Of a stretch of DNA of 64,000 bases, positions 30,035 to 39,423 are shown in pieces. Origin of the DNA: an uncultured Spirochaetia bacterium (GTDB lineage Bacteria; Spirochaetota; Spirochaetia; SZUA-6; Bin103); contig CATQHW010000001.1 of assembly GCA_958296075.1 (NCBI GenBank), positions 744,001-808,000 of the forward strand, written 5' to 3'. The notes beneath the pieces were generated by a model. The model was not told the origin of the DNA. It ran no database searches and was given only the letters and a program-made list of their open reading frames with translations. Position 1 is the first letter of the stretch; every line of letters begins with the position of its first letter. The translations under genes and the position numbers were made by a program.

Positions 30035-31753
30035 ATGAGAAAGCTGACCGGCATCGCCGGCATAGCGCTCGCGCTGCTGACGGCGCTGAGCATGACGGCA
30101 TGGGCCGCCGGCACCGAAGAGGGCGCCATGTCCGGCGAGCAGATGATGATCGCCGATCCGAGCTGGACCACCGACACCAGCCCGATCACGTTGACGTTCT
30201 TCTTCGACGGGATGGCAGGCAGCGACAGCAACCTCAACGAACACTACGGCGACGACGAGGTCACCTCCGTGTTCGTGGAGGATACCGGCGTCGACTTCGA
30301 CATGATCTTCGCGCCCGACAGCGATCAGACCATGCTCAACGTGCTGATCGCCTCCGGCGACCTGCCGGACATGATTCGGATGAGCCACAACCTGCAGCAG
30401 GCCACCCAGCTCGTGCAGCGCGGCTTGGTGTGGGACCTGGACGAACTGAGCCAGACCTACGCGCCCAAGTACATGGACAACTGGGACAGCCGCATCCGCC
30501 TCTACTACCGGATGCACTTCGACGACATGGGCTTCTACTTCCATCCCGCCTACTACGTGACGGACAAGCAGATCGAGAGCCCGTTCCTGCTCAAGGCGAT
30601 GCAGGGCGTAACGGTGCTCAAGGAAGTGTACGAACACCTCGGCTCGCCGCCGATCGAGAACACCGACGACTACATCGACCTGCTGCGCCGGGTGAAGCAG
30701 GAGTTCCCGGAGCTGACGCCCGTGCAGTCACTGCGCGGCCCGTCCCCGGACAAGGACGGCAACCCCCGCCTGGTGGAGCGGTCGCTGCCGCTGGGCGGCC
30801 TCAACCAGCGTTTCTTCAAGCAGGACGACGGCACGTGGATCAAGTACTGGGAGCACCCGGACTTCGTGAAGGTGCTGCAGTTCGCCAACACCCTGTTCAA
30901 CGAGCAGCTCATCGCGCGCACGGAGTTCACGGACAAGCAGCCGCAGCTCTGGGGCAACGTGCTCACCAACGTGTTCTCCGAGCTGAACGAAGACGCCGAC
31001 AATGCCTCCGGCTTCCACAACAACCCCACGTTCATCGAGGCCCGCAAGCCGTTGGCCGAAAAGCTCGGCGTCGAGAACGTGCGTTTCTGGATGCTGCCGG
31101 CGTTCACGATCGAGCCGCACATGAAGTACGAAGTCGACGACCTGCGCGGCGGCGTCGGCGGCAGCGGCACGATGATCACCAAGCAGGCCGAGCGGCCCGA
31201 TCGGGCGGTCCAGTGGCTGGACTACCTGGCCCAGGATCTGACCCAGAAGCGCATCATCTACGGGATCGAGGGAGTCCATTCCGATCCGAACACCGTGGAT
31301 GGCTGGGATATCCCGTTGATCAAGCAGTACTACCGGGACCTCGGGGCAGAGCAGCCGATGCAGGTCTTCCGCGCCAAGTACGGACTGGGCGCAGCGATGT
31401 ATCCGTTCCGCGACAAGTACTGGGGCGAGGCGCAGGGCTTCCTGTTCATCGACGACATCGGCAAGCAGATCTACCAGACCGCGTTCGCCAACTACACGGA
31501 CCTGTCCTGGAACCGTGGCGTGGACAACTACACGGTCGGCTCCGAGGCGGAGAAGGTCGCCGCGACCATCAAGGACTACTACAGCACCCAGATCTTCGAG
31601 ATCATCTCCGGTCCGGGGGATGAGGTGCAGGCGCGCTACGACGAGATGCTGGCCACCATGCGCGAGCTGGGGCTGGACGTGCTCAACGCCTGGTACACCG
31701 AAGTGCTGGAAGGACGCGACGCGCGCGTCGCGAAGTACAGCGTCGGCCTGTAG
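30035..31753 (+). CDS. Extracellular solute-binding protein, sugar ABC importer
   Basis: 572 residues. A signal peptide (MRKLTGIAGIALALLTALSM then TAWAAGTEEG) has no lipobox Cys, so cleavage after AWA and a periplasmic product are likely. The rest resembles large binding proteins of LplA type (LDELSQTYAPKYMDNWDSRI, RAVQWLDYLAQDL). It hands oligosaccharides to the two permeases that follow. No ATPase gene is in the cluster, so a shared MsmK/UgpC-like ATPase encoded elsewhere probably powers it. Confidence 0.9.
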   Translation: MRKLTGIAGIALALLTALSMTAWAAGTEEGAMSGEQMMIADPSWTTDTSPITLTFFFDGMAGSDSNLNEHYGDDEVTSVFVEDTGVDFDMIFAPDSDQTMLNVLIASGDLPDMIRMSHNLQQATQLVQRGLVWDLDELSQTYAPKYMDNWDSRIRLYYRMHFDDMGFYFHPAYYVTDKQIESPFLLKAMQGVTVLKEVYEHLGSPPIENTDDYIDLLRRVKQEFPELTPVQSLRGPSPDKDGNPRLVERSLPLGGLNQRFFKQDDGTWIKYWEHPDFVKVLQFANTLFNEQLIARTEFTDKQPQLWGNVLTNVFSELNEDADNASGFHNNPTFIEARKPLAEKLGVENVRFWMLPAFTIEPHMKYEVDDLRGGVGGSGTMITKQAERPDRAVQWLDYLAQDLTQKRIIYGIEGVHSDPNTVDGWDIPLIKQYYRDLGAEQPMQVFRAKYGLGAAMYPFRDKYWGEAQGFLFIDDIGKQIYQTAFANYTDLSWNRGVDNYTVGSEAEKVAATIKDYYSTQIFEIISGPGDEVQARYDEMLATMRELGLDVLNAWYTEVLEGRDARVAKYSVGL

Positions 31754-31777
31754 GGTCCGACTCACTTACGAACCCGC

Positions 31778-31814
31778 GAGGGGCGGCGCTGCGCGGCGCG
31801 TGACGCCGCCCCTC
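31778..31814 (+). terminator. Strong hairpin between binding-protein and permease genes
   Basis: Perfect 11-bp stem GAGGGGCGGCG (31778-31788) with CGCCGCCCCTC (31804-31814) around a 15-nt loop, and no T-run after it. In importer operons such intergenic hairpins usually stabilise or partly terminate the binding-protein message so that more of it than permease is made. Confidence 0.7.
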
Positions 31815-31834
31815 TCACTCCCCGGCATGGCGCG

Positions 31835-32806
31835 ATGAGCGAACTCACCCAGCGGACCGTGGCCAGCCCGCTCACGCGCAGGCGGCGATGGGCCGACCGC
31901 GGCATCCACATGCTGCACCTGATGATCCTGCCGTCGTTGCTGGCCACCATCCTCTTCAACTACCTGCCGCTGTACGGGATCGTCATCGCCTTCAAGCGCT
32001 ACGACGTGTTTACCGGCATCTGGGCGAGTCCGTGGGCTTTCAACAACGGCTTCGAGCACTTCATCGACTTCTTCAAGGCGCCCAACTTCACCCTGGTCCT
32101 GCGCAACACCCTGGTCATTTCGGTGCTCAAGCTGGGTCTGCTGTCGCTGCCGCCGGTGGCGCTGGCCTTGATGCTCAACGAGGTGTCGCACCGCGGCTTC
32201 AAGAAAACGGCGCAGACCGTATCGTATCTCCCGCACTTCATCTCCTGGGTGGTGGTGGGCGGCATGATGTACAACTTCCTGCGACCTACGCCGAACTCGC
32301 CGTTCAACGCCCTGCTGCTCTCACTGGGCTTGGTGAACGAGCCGGTAGATCTGATCGCCGACAGGAACTTCTTCTGGCCGCTGCTGGTCCTGTCCGACTT
32401 CTGGAAGGAGGTCGGTTGGGGGTCGATCATCTACCTGGCGGTGATCGCCGGCATCGACCAGGAGATGTACGAAGCGTGCGAGATCGATGGTGGCGGGCGC
32501 TGGATCAAGGCGATCCACATCACTTGGCCGCATCTGCTCGGCACCTTCATGATCCTGTTGATCCTGCGGTGCTCGCAGATCATGCAGGGCACCGGCGACA
32601 CGTTCGATCAGGTGTTCGTGCTCGGCAACCAGTTCAACCGATCGGTATCGGACATCTTCGATACGCTGATCCTGCGGGTCGGACTGGAGCATGGCCGCTA
32701 CTCGTACGCGACCGCCGCGGGCTTGTTCAAGTCGGTGATCAATCTGGCAATCCTGATCACGGTCAACAAGCTCAGCAGGCGGCTGACCGGCAGGGGGTTG
32801 TTCTGA
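31835..32806 (+). CDS. Sugar ABC transporter permease, LplB type
   Basis: 323 residues with six membrane segments (for example LHLMILPSLLATILFNYLPL and TLVISVLKLGLLSLPPVALA). YEACEIDGGGRWIKAIHITW then P is the EAA loop that docks the ATPase. IAFKRYDVFTGIWASPW is typical of the LplB branch, which imports complex polysaccharide fragments. The stop is separated from the next permease start by a single base, so the two are translated together. Confidence 0.92.
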   Translation: MSELTQRTVASPLTRRRRWADRGIHMLHLMILPSLLATILFNYLPLYGIVIAFKRYDVFTGIWASPWAFNNGFEHFIDFFKAPNFTLVLRNTLVISVLKLGLLSLPPVALALMLNEVSHRGFKKTAQTVSYLPHFISWVVVGGMMYNFLRPTPNSPFNALLLSLGLVNEPVDLIADRNFFWPLLVLSDFWKEVGWGSIIYLAVIAGIDQEMYEACEIDGGGRWIKAIHITWPHLLGTFMILLILRCSQIMQGTGDTFDQVFVLGNQFNRSVSDIFDTLILRVGLEHGRYSYATAAGLFKSVINLAILITVNKLSRRLTGRGLF

Positions 32807-32807
32807 T

Positions 32808-33722
32808 ATGGACGACAGAGCGCAACCGGGCCTGTTGTCGCACCATCGGCGAGCCACGCCGGCGATGTATCTGGGCATCTACGCGCCGCTCGTGCTGCTC
32901 AGCATCTCCATCGTCTATCCGTTCTACTACTACCTGATCAACTCGGTGAATACCGAACTCATCAAGGGCACACCCTCGTTTCTGCTGCCCGGCAACTACA
33001 CGCTCAAGAACTATCAGGTGATCGTCGCCAACGATCGCATGTTCACCGCGTTCGTGATGTCGACGCTCCGCACCGTGATAGGCACCGTGTTCACGGTGTT
33101 CAACTGCGCCATGTGCGCGTTTGCCCTGCGCAAGCCCAACCTGCCGTTCCGCAACGTCTATCTGGTGCTGTTCGCCATTCCGCTGTTCTTCTCCGGCGGC
33201 CTGATTCCGATCTACCTGAACTTCCGGTTCCTCGGGCTGCTGGACAACTTTCTGGTCTACATCCTGCCGAACCTGTTCTCGTTCTTCTACGTCATCATCA
33301 TGATGACCAGCTTCAACGACCTGCCGGTCTCGCTGGAGGATTCGGCCCGCATCGACGGCGCCGGCTACCTGCGCATCTTCCTGCGCATCTACTTCCCCAT
33401 CTCGCTGCCGATGATCGCCGCCATCGCGCTGTTCGCCGGCGTCGCGCAGTGGAACTCCTGGTTCGACACGGTGTACTTCACGCGCTCGGAAGAACTGGAG
33501 ACGCTGCAGGCGGTCCTGCTGCGCATCATCAAGCAGAGCAGCCTGGGCAGCTTCGTGCAGGAAATGGCGGCCCTGCAGGATGAGACCATGCACAACTATC
33601 TCAATCCCGAGGGCGTGCAGTTCGCCACCATGCTGGTCACGGTCATCCCGATCGTGATGGTCTATCCGTTCCTGCAGCGCTACTTCATCAAGGGAATCCT
33701 GATCGGCTCCATCAAGGGATAG
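32808..33722 (+). CDS. Sugar ABC transporter permease, YtcP type
   Basis: 304 residues, six membrane segments, EAA loop LEDSARIDGAGYLRIFLRIY. INSVNTELIKGTPSFLLPGN and NPEGVQFATMLVTVIPIVMV, ending QRYFIKGILIGSIKG, are typical of the YtcP branch that pairs with LplB. It is the last transporter gene; the FG-GAP protein starts 10 bp later. Confidence 0.92.
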   Translation: MDDRAQPGLLSHHRRATPAMYLGIYAPLVLLSISIVYPFYYYLINSVNTELIKGTPSFLLPGNYTLKNYQVIVANDRMFTAFVMSTLRTVIGTVFTVFNCAMCAFALRKPNLPFRNVYLVLFAIPLFFSGGLIPIYLNFRFLGLLDNFLVYILPNLFSFFYVIIMMTSFNDLPVSLEDSARIDGAGYLRIFLRIYFPISLPMIAAIALFAGVAQWNSWFDTVYFTRSEELETLQAVLLRIIKQSSLGSFVQEMAALQDETMHNYLNPEGVQFATMLVTVIPIVMVYPFLQRYFIKGILIGSIKG

Positions 33723-33732
33723 GGCCGCCGCC

Positions 33733-35463
33733 ATGACCCGGAACGCGACGACGGCCGCGCAGACGATCGGATCGTGGCAGACGATCGGATCGTGGCGGAC
33801 GATCGGATCGTGGCGCCGCGCCGTGCTGGCGGGGACCGCCCTCGCGGCGGCGGCGGCGGCGGCGCCGGCGGCGGCGCAGACCTTCGTCGACGTGACGGAC
33901 GCCGCCGGCATCGACTACGTGCAGTTTCGACGTGCGGGCGACACCCCCGCCGCCATGCAGAGCTATACGACCGGCGGGGTGGCCGCCGGCGACTACGACG
34001 GCGACGGACTGGTCGATCTCTACGTCACCCGTCTGGACGACAGCGATATCCTGTACCGGAACCGCGGCGACGGCGCGTTCCAGGACGTCACCGGCGCCGC
34101 CTTCGGCCCCGCTCACCTGGCCGGCGTGCAGTCCAACGGCGCCGCCTGGGGCGACATCGACAACGACGGCGACCTGGACCTGTACGTGACCAGCCTCTTC
34201 TCGCACCGCTTTCACCTGTTCGTGAACGACGGCGCCGGCTCGTTCTCCGAAGAGGCGGTGGCGCGCGGCGCGGCCATCGAGGGTGAAGACCTGCACTTCG
34301 GGTTCAGCGCGGCGTTCGGGGACTACGACCTGGACGGCTACCTCGACCTCCACACTACGGAGTGGCGGTTCCTGCGCCAGATGACCGCCGGCGCGCAGAG
34401 CAACGCGCGCCTGCTGCGCAACCGCGGGGCGGAGGCGCCGGGCCGGTTCCATGACGTGACCCGCCGCGCCGGCGTCTCCCAGCATCGCATCATCTCGGTC
34501 AATCCGCTGGCCGAGGGCCAGACGCTCACGTCGACCTTTGCCCTGCTGGACGACGATCTCTATCCCGAGCTGGTGATCGCCGGCGACCACGACACCAGCC
34601 AGCTCTATTGGAACCGGGGCGACGGGCGCTTCGTCAACGGCACCGCGCGGGCGCGGGTCGGCACCGACGAGTACGGCATGGGCTCGGCCGTGGGCGACTT
34701 CGACGGCGACGGCGACCTGGACTGGTTCGTGAGCGCCATCTACGAGGAAGGCGTGCCGTATCGCGACGGCAACCGCCTGTACCGCAACCTGGGCGGCGGC
34801 GTCTTCGAGGACGTGACGGACGCGGCGGGGGTGCGGGACGGATCGTGGGGATGGGGCACCACCTTCCTGGACTACGACAACGACGGCGACCTCGACCTGG
34901 TGCTGGCCACCGGCGTGGACTACGCCGGCGACGTCCCCTACACCGCCAATACCGGCGGCTTCGCCGACGACCCGATGAGGCTGTGGCGCAACGACGGCGG
35001 CGGCCGGTTCACCGAGGTGGCGCAACAGGAGGGGCTTGTGGCCACCGGCGTCGGCACCGGGCTGGCGGTGTTCGACCTGGAGCCCGACGGCGACCTGGAC
35101 CTCTTCGTGGTGCACAACAGCGGCCGTCCGGTGCTGTACCGCAACGAGACCAACCGGCCGGGAACCGCCGGGCCGAACCGCTGGCTGCAGCTCCGCTTGC
35201 AGGGCGCGGCCGCCAACCGGCAGGGGATCGGCGCGCGCATCACCGTGACCCCGCGCGCGACCGAGCCGGAGCGGCGCCTGGTGCGGGTGCTGGGCGGCGG
35301 CAGCAACTACCTGGGCCAGAACGAGGCGATCGTCCACCTCGGCCTGGGACCCGACCTGGAGCACGCCGCCGCCGTGGAGATCGAGTGGCCGGGCGGCGCC
35401 CGCCAGACCCTGACCGAGGTCGCCGCAAACCGGCGGGTGCCGGTCGCCGAGCCGGCGCCGTGA
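33733..35463 (+). CDS. Secreted FG-GAP/VCBS repeat protein with ASPIC/UnbV domain (CRTAC1-like)
   Basis: 576 residues. The start is unusual: three copies of (Q/R)TIGSW before the signal-like segment VLAGTALAAAAAAAPAAAQ. Then come propeller repeats with calcium-binding D-x-D-G-D loops (GDYDGDGLVDLYV, GDIDNDGDLDLYV, GDFDGDGDLDWFV, DYDNDGDLDLVLA) and a C-terminal ASPIC/UnbV domain (NRWLQLRLQG, HLGLG, EIEWPGGARQTL). Such proteins are extracellular and may bind glycans or other cells. It sits just after the sugar importer and may be read from it. Confidence 0.88.
   Translation: MTRNATTAAQTIGSWQTIGSWRTIGSWRRAVLAGTALAAAAAAAPAAAQTFVDVTDAAGIDYVQFRRAGDTPAAMQSYTTGGVAAGDYDGDGLVDLYVTRLDDSDILYRNRGDGAFQDVTGAAFGPAHLAGVQSNGAAWGDIDNDGDLDLYVTSLFSHRFHLFVNDGAGSFSEEAVARGAAIEGEDLHFGFSAAFGDYDLDGYLDLHTTEWRFLRQMTAGAQSNARLLRNRGAEAPGRFHDVTRRAGVSQHRIISVNPLAEGQTLTSTFALLDDDLYPELVIAGDHDTSQLYWNRGDGRFVNGTARARVGTDEYGMGSAVGDFDGDGDLDWFVSAIYEEGVPYRDGNRLYRNLGGGVFEDVTDAAGVRDGSWGWGTTFLDYDNDGDLDLVLATGVDYAGDVPYTANTGGFADDPMRLWRNDGGGRFTEVAQQEGLVATGVGTGLAVFDLEPDGDLDLFVVHNSGRPVLYRNETNRPGTAGPNRWLQLRLQGAAANRQGIGARITVTPRATEPERRLVRVLGGGSNYLGQNEAIVHLGLGPDLEHAAAVEIEWPGGARQTLTEVAANRRVPVAEPAP
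33760..33813 (+). repeat. 18-bp tandem triplication inside a reading frame
   Basis: Three copies of an 18-mer, CAGACGATCGGATCGTGG, the third with one change, encoding (Q/R)TIGSW three times at the N-terminus of the FG-GAP protein. The core CGATCG is palindromic. Copy-number change keeps the frame, so the N-terminal length can vary without breaking the gene. Confidence 0.95.
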
Positions 35464-35493
35464 CCGGCCGGCGGCGGACCGGCCGGCCGCGCC

Positions 35494-36294
35494 TCACGAC
35501 CCCGTACTCTGGTAGCGCCTGATGCCGGCGTTCCACAGCGCTACGCCGAGCACCAGCGTCACCACCGCCACCACCGGGCCGCCGTAGCGCAGCACGGGCG
35601 CGAACGTCCCGGCGCCGCTCCGGTCCAGGAACAGATGCGCCGGGTAGAAGTTGATGAACGCGAACGGCACCACGGTCAGCAGGAGCTGGATCGCCTTGGG
35701 GTAGACCGTGATCGGATAGCGGATGAACTCCGCGAACGTGAAGAATATCCGCTGGCCCATCGAGCCGGCGCGAATGAACCGGAAGCTGAGCGTGCCGATC
35801 ATGATGATCACGCCGCTCAGGATCATCACGCCACACACCAGCGTGACGATCAGCCAGACCACGTCCGCCGCTCCCAGAGAGATGCCCAACTCGCGCAGGC
35901 TGACGAACAGGACGACCAGGCCGATGATGATGTTGCTGAACCAGATATGGTTGAACTTCATCAGGATGACGTGCACCAGCGTGGGGATCGGTTTGGTCAG
36001 GACGTTGTCGAACTTGCCGTCGCGGACCAGGTGCTCGACGGTCAGCAGCGGCGAGCGGATGAACACCCCGCACGCGCCCCAACTGATCTGGTACAGCGCG
36101 ACCAGTAACATCACCTCGAACCAGGTCCAGCCGTTGATCACCTGGAACCGGCTCATGATGATCCACACCGCCGCATAGCCGGCGACGTTGTGGATGACGA
36201 GCGTCAGGAAGTCGAGCCAGAAGTTGAGACGGTACTCCATCAAGCCCTTGAGGATGACCGCCACGAAGGTTCCGTAGAGTCGGAGCAACCGCAC
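35494..36294 (-). CDS. ABC-2 family exporter permease (DUF990-like), second subunit
   Basis: 266 residues from the GTG at 36294 (VRLLRLYGTFVAVILKGLME). Six membrane segments are visible, e.g. IIIGLVVLFVSLREL and VVWLIVTLVCGVMILSGVII, and VRDGKFDNVLTKPIPTLVHV is the typical cytoplasmic loop of this family. It forms the exporter with the next permease and the ATPase, in one minus-strand run with 4- and 16-bp gaps. Substrate unknown. Confidence 0.85.
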   Translation of the reverse strand: MRLLRLYGTFVAVILKGLMEYRLNFWLDFLTLVIHNVAGYAAVWIIMSRFQVINGWTWFEVMLLVALYQISWGACGVFIRSPLLTVEHLVRDGKFDNVLTKPIPTLVHVILMKFNHIWFSNIIIGLVVLFVSLRELGISLGAADVVWLIVTLVCGVMILSGVIIMIGTLSFRFIRAGSMGQRIFFTFAEFIRYPITVYPKAIQLLLTVVPFAFINFYPAHLFLDRSGAGTFAPVLRYGGPVVAVVTLVLGVALWNAGIRRYQSTGS

Positions 36295-36298
36295 GATC

Positions 36299-37111
36299 TC
36301 ACCCGCCCTGCACGACGACCTTGCGTATGCCGGCCAGCCACAGGACGCGCTGCGCGACCAGCAGACCGGCGATCCACAACCACTGATGCGCCAGCAGCAC
36401 ACCCGCCTGAGCCGGCGCGATCTTTCCCAGCCAGACCGCCGACGGGGCGAAGTAGAGGAGCCGGAACGGCAGATACTCGGAGACCGCCGCCAACCAGTCC
36501 GGGAAGAACCACAACGGGATGATGGAGCCCGAGAACAGGGCGACCATCATGTACAGCAGCGAGCCGAGCTGCCACACCGACGTGTGCCAGAAGCCGACCA
36601 GCCCGAGCAGATACGACATGAGAAAGAGCAGCAACGCGGCGCCGGGCACCAGCGCCAGACTCAGCAGGCCGGCCGCCGCCGTCGGCGGCCGCTGTACGCC
36701 CACGATGGCGATGACCACGACCACCATCGGCACCATCTGCACGACGAACCGGTAGAGCGACTCGCCCCATACGGTGGCCAGGTGGTAGAGCAGGTGGCTG
36801 ATCGGCCGGATGAAGTCGATGGCGATCTCGCCGCTCTTGATGCGCTGATCGATCCGCTCGATCACGTACGCGTCGACCAGGTACGAGAGCGCCGTGGTCA
36901 ACACCACGTAGGTCGCCATCTCCCGCAGCGACACGGCGCCGAAGGCAGTCTGCACGGCGTCGCGCCCCGCGTACAGCGCCCGCCAGATCGCGAGCTGTAT
37001 GAAGATGAAGACGACGTTGCTTGCCATGCCCAGCAACGTGTTGAACCGGTACGCGACGTGCGAGGTCGCTTCGTTGACCAGCAGGTGCCAGTAGATGCGC
37101 AGGCGAGACAT
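36299..37111 (-). CDS. ABC-2 family exporter permease, first subunit
   Basis: 270 residues, six membrane segments, opening MSRLRIYWHLLVNEATSHVA. RIKSGEIAIDFIRPISHLLY is the loop matching that of its partner, and LFSGSIIPLWFFPDWLAAVS is typical of this daunorubicin-type permease family. Probably forms a heterodimer with its downstream neighbour. Confidence 0.86.
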   Translation of the reverse strand: MSRLRIYWHLLVNEATSHVAYRFNTLLGMASNVVFIFIQLAIWRALYAGRDAVQTAFGAVSLREMATYVVLTTALSYLVDAYVIERIDQRIKSGEIAIDFIRPISHLLYHLATVWGESLYRFVVQMVPMVVVVIAIVGVQRPPTAAAGLLSLALVPGAALLLFLMSYLLGLVGFWHTSVWQLGSLLYMMVALFSGSIIPLWFFPDWLAAVSEYLPFRLLYFAPSAVWLGKIAPAQAGVLLAHQWLWIAGLLVAQRVLWLAGIRKVVVQGG

Positions 37112-37127
37112 CGACGCGCCGGCCGGC

Positions 37128-38147
37128 CTACAGACTCGCGTACAGGTTGCGGATCACATGCTCGATTTCCGGCTCCTCGACGGAGAAGTCGCGCACCTCG
37201 TTACCCCGCAGCAGCTCGCCGACGATCGCCGCCGCCGTCGCGCGCGCCGGGTCGAAGGTGATCGTCACCGTGCCGTCGCTCACCGCCACGCTCTTCGCTC
37301 CCGCCGCTTCCAGCCGCGCCCGATCCCGGACCTCACCCCGCACGTCGGCGGCGATCACGCTGTCGGCGGCATAGCGGCGCTTCAGCGCGTCAAGCTCGCC
37401 GTCGTACATGATGGCGCCCTTGTCGATGACGATCACCCGGTCGCACAACTTCTCGATGTCACCCATGTCGTGGGTGGTGAGGATGACCGTCTTGCCGTGC
37501 GTTCGACTGATCTCGCGGATGAACCGCCGTATCTGCTCCTTCGCCACGACGTCGAGCCCGATGGTCGGTTCGTCCAGGAAGAGAAAGTCGGGGTCGTGCA
37601 GCATCGCGCAGCAGAAGTCGGCGCGCATGCGTTGCCCCAGGCTGAGCTGCCGGACCGCGACGTCGGCGAACTCGTCGATCGCCAGCATGTCCTGAAAGCG
37701 GGCCAGCGTCCGCTCGTAGTCGGGCAGCGGGATGCCGTACATGTGGCGCATCACCTTGAAGGTGTCCGCGACCGGAATATCCCACCAGAGCTGCGTGCGC
37801 TGGCCGAACACGACGCCGATGTTGCGGGCGTTGGCCATGCGCTTGCGGTGCGGGACGATGCCGCCCACGGAGACCTCGCCGCTGGTCGGCACCAGGATGC
37901 CGACCAGCATCTTGATGGTGGTCGACTTGCCGGCGCCGTTGGGGCCGATGTAGCCGACCACCTCGCCCGGTTCGATCTCGAAGGAGACGCGGTCGACCGC
38001 GGTGAGCACGTCGTACGCCGGCGCGAACAGCCCGCGCACCGCGCCGCCCAGGCCCGGCCGGCGGCGCTGGCGCTTGAACTCGCGGGTAAGGCCGCGCACG
38101 CGGATGCCCGCGCGCCGGTCGTTCACGCCGCTGACGCGATCGAACAT
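37128..38147 (-). CDS. ABC exporter ATPase (ABC-2 type)
   Basis: 339 residues: Walker A GPNGAGKSTTIKML, signature LSLGQRMRADFCCAMLHDPD, Walker B LFLDEPTIGLD, switch TTHDM. GVVFGQRTQLWWDIPV is a marker of the subfamily that pairs with DUF990-type permeases. The C-terminal about 80 residues form the accessory domain. First gene of the exporter run, 12 bp after the PhyH stop. Confidence 0.92.
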   Translation of the reverse strand: MFDRVSGVNDRRAGIRVRGLTREFKRQRRRPGLGGAVRGLFAPAYDVLTAVDRVSFEIEPGEVVGYIGPNGAGKSTTIKMLVGILVPTSGEVSVGGIVPHRKRMANARNIGVVFGQRTQLWWDIPVADTFKVMRHMYGIPLPDYERTLARFQDMLAIDEFADVAVRQLSLGQRMRADFCCAMLHDPDFLFLDEPTIGLDVVAKEQIRRFIREISRTHGKTVILTTHDMGDIEKLCDRVIVIDKGAIMYDGELDALKRRYAADSVIAADVRGEVRDRARLEAAGAKSVAVSDGTVTITFDPARATAAAIVGELLRGNEVRDFSVEEPEIEHVIRNLYASL

Positions 38148-38159
38148 GGGGGCCGGCGT

Positions 38160-39014
38160 CTACCGGCGATCCAACCCGGCCGGAACCCCGTACGGGCGGC
38201 CCACCATCGCATGGCCGTCCGAGTTGATCACCGGCCATCCCTGGCCGCCCAGCACGCGAAAATCGCCGGCCTTGCCGCACAGCCAGCAGAACATCTCCGC
38301 GTTGTCGACGGTGTCGCGATGCTGCTGCCGGTAGGTGAGCGGCCCGCCGAATCCGTAGTCGGCGGTCGCGAAGTCGAACCCCTCTTCGCGGAGCCAGTCC
38401 CGCCGCGGCGGCGCCGTGCGGAAGTAGTTGTACTTCAGATTGTTACGCACGCCGGAGCCGGTCGCCTCGCTGCGCCGATGCCAGATCGAATAGACGGTGA
38501 GAAAGATCGTGCCGGCCGGCGCGCTGGTGTAGACCGACCCCCTGATGCTGCCGTAATGGCCCATGTAGTTCTGCGGGAGCTGTCCCATGGTGTAGAGGAA
38601 GTGGGAGCCGGGCAGCACCTCGGTCGGCCCCAGCGCCCGCGGCACGTCCTGCGGGTAGTAGAAGACCTGCAGATAATTGAGCGCCGGCCCGTGCGGGGAG
38701 TTGCCGTCGCGGTGCCAGAACTGACGCGGCGACGGACAGGTGACGCGGTGGTTGCTCACCAGGATCGGCAGGCCGAAGTGCCGGCCGAGCAGCGACCGCA
38801 CCGCGCCGGCCGCATCGCGCTGCAGAATGACCTCGTCCACGAACCAGTCCTGATGGAGGATGTCGCTCGGTTCCTTGTCGCCGGTCTCCAGGTACTCCAC
38901 GGTCCGCCGGTTGACGTCGTCGCCGACGACCGCTTCCAGCATCAGGAAGCCCTTCTTGCAGAACTCCAGCACCTGGGAGTCGGTCAGGGTCGGATCGCAG
39001 TCATGCCGTCTCAT
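38160..39014 (-). CDS. Phytanoyl-CoA dioxygenase (PhyH) family protein, first copy of a paired module
   Basis: 284 residues from MRRHDCDPTLTDSQVLEFCK; the ATG overlaps the upstream gene's stop by 4 nt. Fe(II) ligand candidates are the H-x-D of FWHRDGNSPHG and a distal His in SIWHRR. ALGPTEVLPGSHFLYTMGQL is the usual segment after the first motif. These 2-oxoglutarate enzymes hydroxylate small molecules. It is coupled to the 129-residue DDWPY protein; the same gene pair recurs at 44916-46104. Confidence 0.85.
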   Translation of the reverse strand: MRRHDCDPTLTDSQVLEFCKKGFLMLEAVVGDDVNRRTVEYLETGDKEPSDILHQDWFVDEVILQRDAAGAVRSLLGRHFGLPILVSNHRVTCPSPRQFWHRDGNSPHGPALNYLQVFYYPQDVPRALGPTEVLPGSHFLYTMGQLPQNYMGHYGSIRGSVYTSAPAGTIFLTVYSIWHRRSEATGSGVRNNLKYNYFRTAPPRRDWLREEGFDFATADYGFGGPLTYRQQHRDTVDNAEMFCWLCGKAGDFRVLGGQGWPVINSDGHAMVGRPYGVPAGLDRR

Positions 39015-39400
39015 GTCGCCTCGCTCCACTTCTCCAGGATGAACTCGCAGCCTAGTCCGTAGGTGCGCCGGTCGTCGAGGAGGATCGCCATCTCCGGAAA
39101 CTTGACGATCCGCCATCCGTCCGCCATCGCCTCGGCCACCGTCTGATACGGCCAGTCGTCCGCATCCTCGGGGCCGTCGCTGAGCCGGCCGCCGGCGAAG
39201 ATGCTCATGCCGATCACCCGGCTGGTCACCGAGGTCTGCTCGGCCTGCAGATAGAGCAGCTCCTGCCGGCCGCCTGGCTGCGGGGCCGCCGGCAGGCGGT
39301 CGGCCAGCTCGGCGATGCGCCGCAGACTCTCTTCACGGAGCGCGTTGCGCCGCAACTCGCCGGCGCACACCTCCACCTGTCGCTTGATCTCGTCTCTCAT
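39011..39400 (-). CDS. Conserved small protein of the DDWPY/PhyH module, copy 1
   Basis: 129 residues. Its C-terminal half (DADDWPYQTVAEAMADGWRI and VKFPEMAILLDDRRTYGLG then CEFILEKW) matches the protein at 44916-45314 almost motif for motif; the N-terminal half is helical and polar. No membrane segment or known domain is visible. In both places it lies immediately 5' of a PhyH gene, which suggests it works with the oxygenase, for example as a partner or substrate-presenting protein. I do not recognise the family. Confidence 0.8.
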   Translation of the reverse strand: MRDEIKRQVEVCAGELRRNALREESLRRIAELADRLPAAPQPGGRQELLYLQAEQTSVTSRVIGMSIFAGGRLSDGPEDADDWPYQTVAEAMADGWRIVKFPEMAILLDDRRTYGLGCEFILEKWSEAT

Positions 39401-39423
39401 CTTCGGCTACCTCCCGGTGCTGT

